Of a DNA stretch of 12,759 nucleotides, positions 12,730 to 12,759 are shown piece after piece. The notes below the pieces were generated by a model. The model was not told the DNA's origin, searched no databases, and saw nothing but the letters and a program-made list of their open reading frames with translations. Origin of the DNA: an uncultured Bacteroidales bacterium (GTDB lineage Bacteria > Bacteroidota > Bacteroidia > Bacteroidales > Marinilabiliaceae); contig CALAVC010000230.1 in NCBI GenBank assembly GCA_937892095.1, positions 1-12,759 of the forward strand, written 5' to 3'. Each line of letters opens with the position of its first letter. Position 1 is the first letter of the stretch. The position numbers were made by a program, and so were the translations under genes.

Positions 12730-12759
12730 GGCTACGAGGTATCCTCAGCCCTTTGTTTA
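12730..12759 (+). other. Short GC-rich hairpin followed by T-rich bases at the window edge
   Basis: GGCT (12730-12733) pairs with AGCC (12747-12750) and GAGG (12736-12739) with CCTC (12743-12746), with a two-base AC bulge and a TAT loop, followed by CTTTGTTTA. This could be a terminator of a short transcript or part of the next gene's leader. An ATG at 12724 opens a frame that runs off the window end (MQATRYPQPFV), too short to judge. Confidence 0.25.

Noticed and set aside
1..12759. Defence island, prophage, transposon or tRNA genes
   Set aside because: No transposase, integrase, inverted terminal repeats, cloverleaf or toxin-antitoxin pair could be seen on either strand.

Overview
The window looks like chromosomal DNA from a member of the Bacteroidota, most likely order Bacteroidales. 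The evidence is: promoter-like boxes of the Bacteroidota type (TAnnTTTG and close variants, mostly followed by GCA or GC) rather than sigma70 boxes; A-rich leaders with almost no Shine-Dalgarno sequence before the starts; a lipoprotein with acidic residues just after the lipid-anchored Cys; a DUF5723-like outer-membrane protein; and a leucine-rich-repeat protein ending in a domain that resembles a type IX secretion sorting tail. Every convincing gene is on the + strand, and genes fill almost the whole window. The longest gap is the 199 bases after rplT.

Layout: the window opens inside thiD (thiamine pyrimidine kinase, 3' part only). A full uvrA (nucleotide excision repair ATPase) follows. Next is a tight pair, a 509-residue lipoprotein and a 474-residue DUF5723-like beta-barrel candidate, separated by one base and probably acting together at the outer membrane. 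A 14-bp perfect hairpin closes that unit. A 644-residue secreted LRR protein comes next, with an EF-hand-like loop, 18 back-to-back 21-residue repeats and a T9SS-type tail. A ThrH-type phosphatase lies 27 bases downstream of it.

The right third is the conserved translation cluster thrS-infC-rpmI-rplT (threonyl-tRNA synthetase, IF3, L35, L20). Between thrS and infC a 12-bp hairpin is followed directly by a perfect TAnnTTTG box, so infC-rpmI-rplT probably has its own promoter. infC has no ATG before its conserved domain and appears to start at GTG. The infC-rpmI spacer holds a bulged hairpin and a 12-codon mini-ORF whose stop overlaps the rpmI start (TAATG). The rpmI-rplT spacer is long for an r-protein operon. 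A strong intrinsic terminator ends the cluster.

Most genes are ordinary housekeeping. I see no CRISPR array, transposon, phage or defence island. The least-described content is the lipoprotein/DUF5723 pair, the LRR secretion protein, and the possible RNA-level control in the infC-rpmI-rplT operon.
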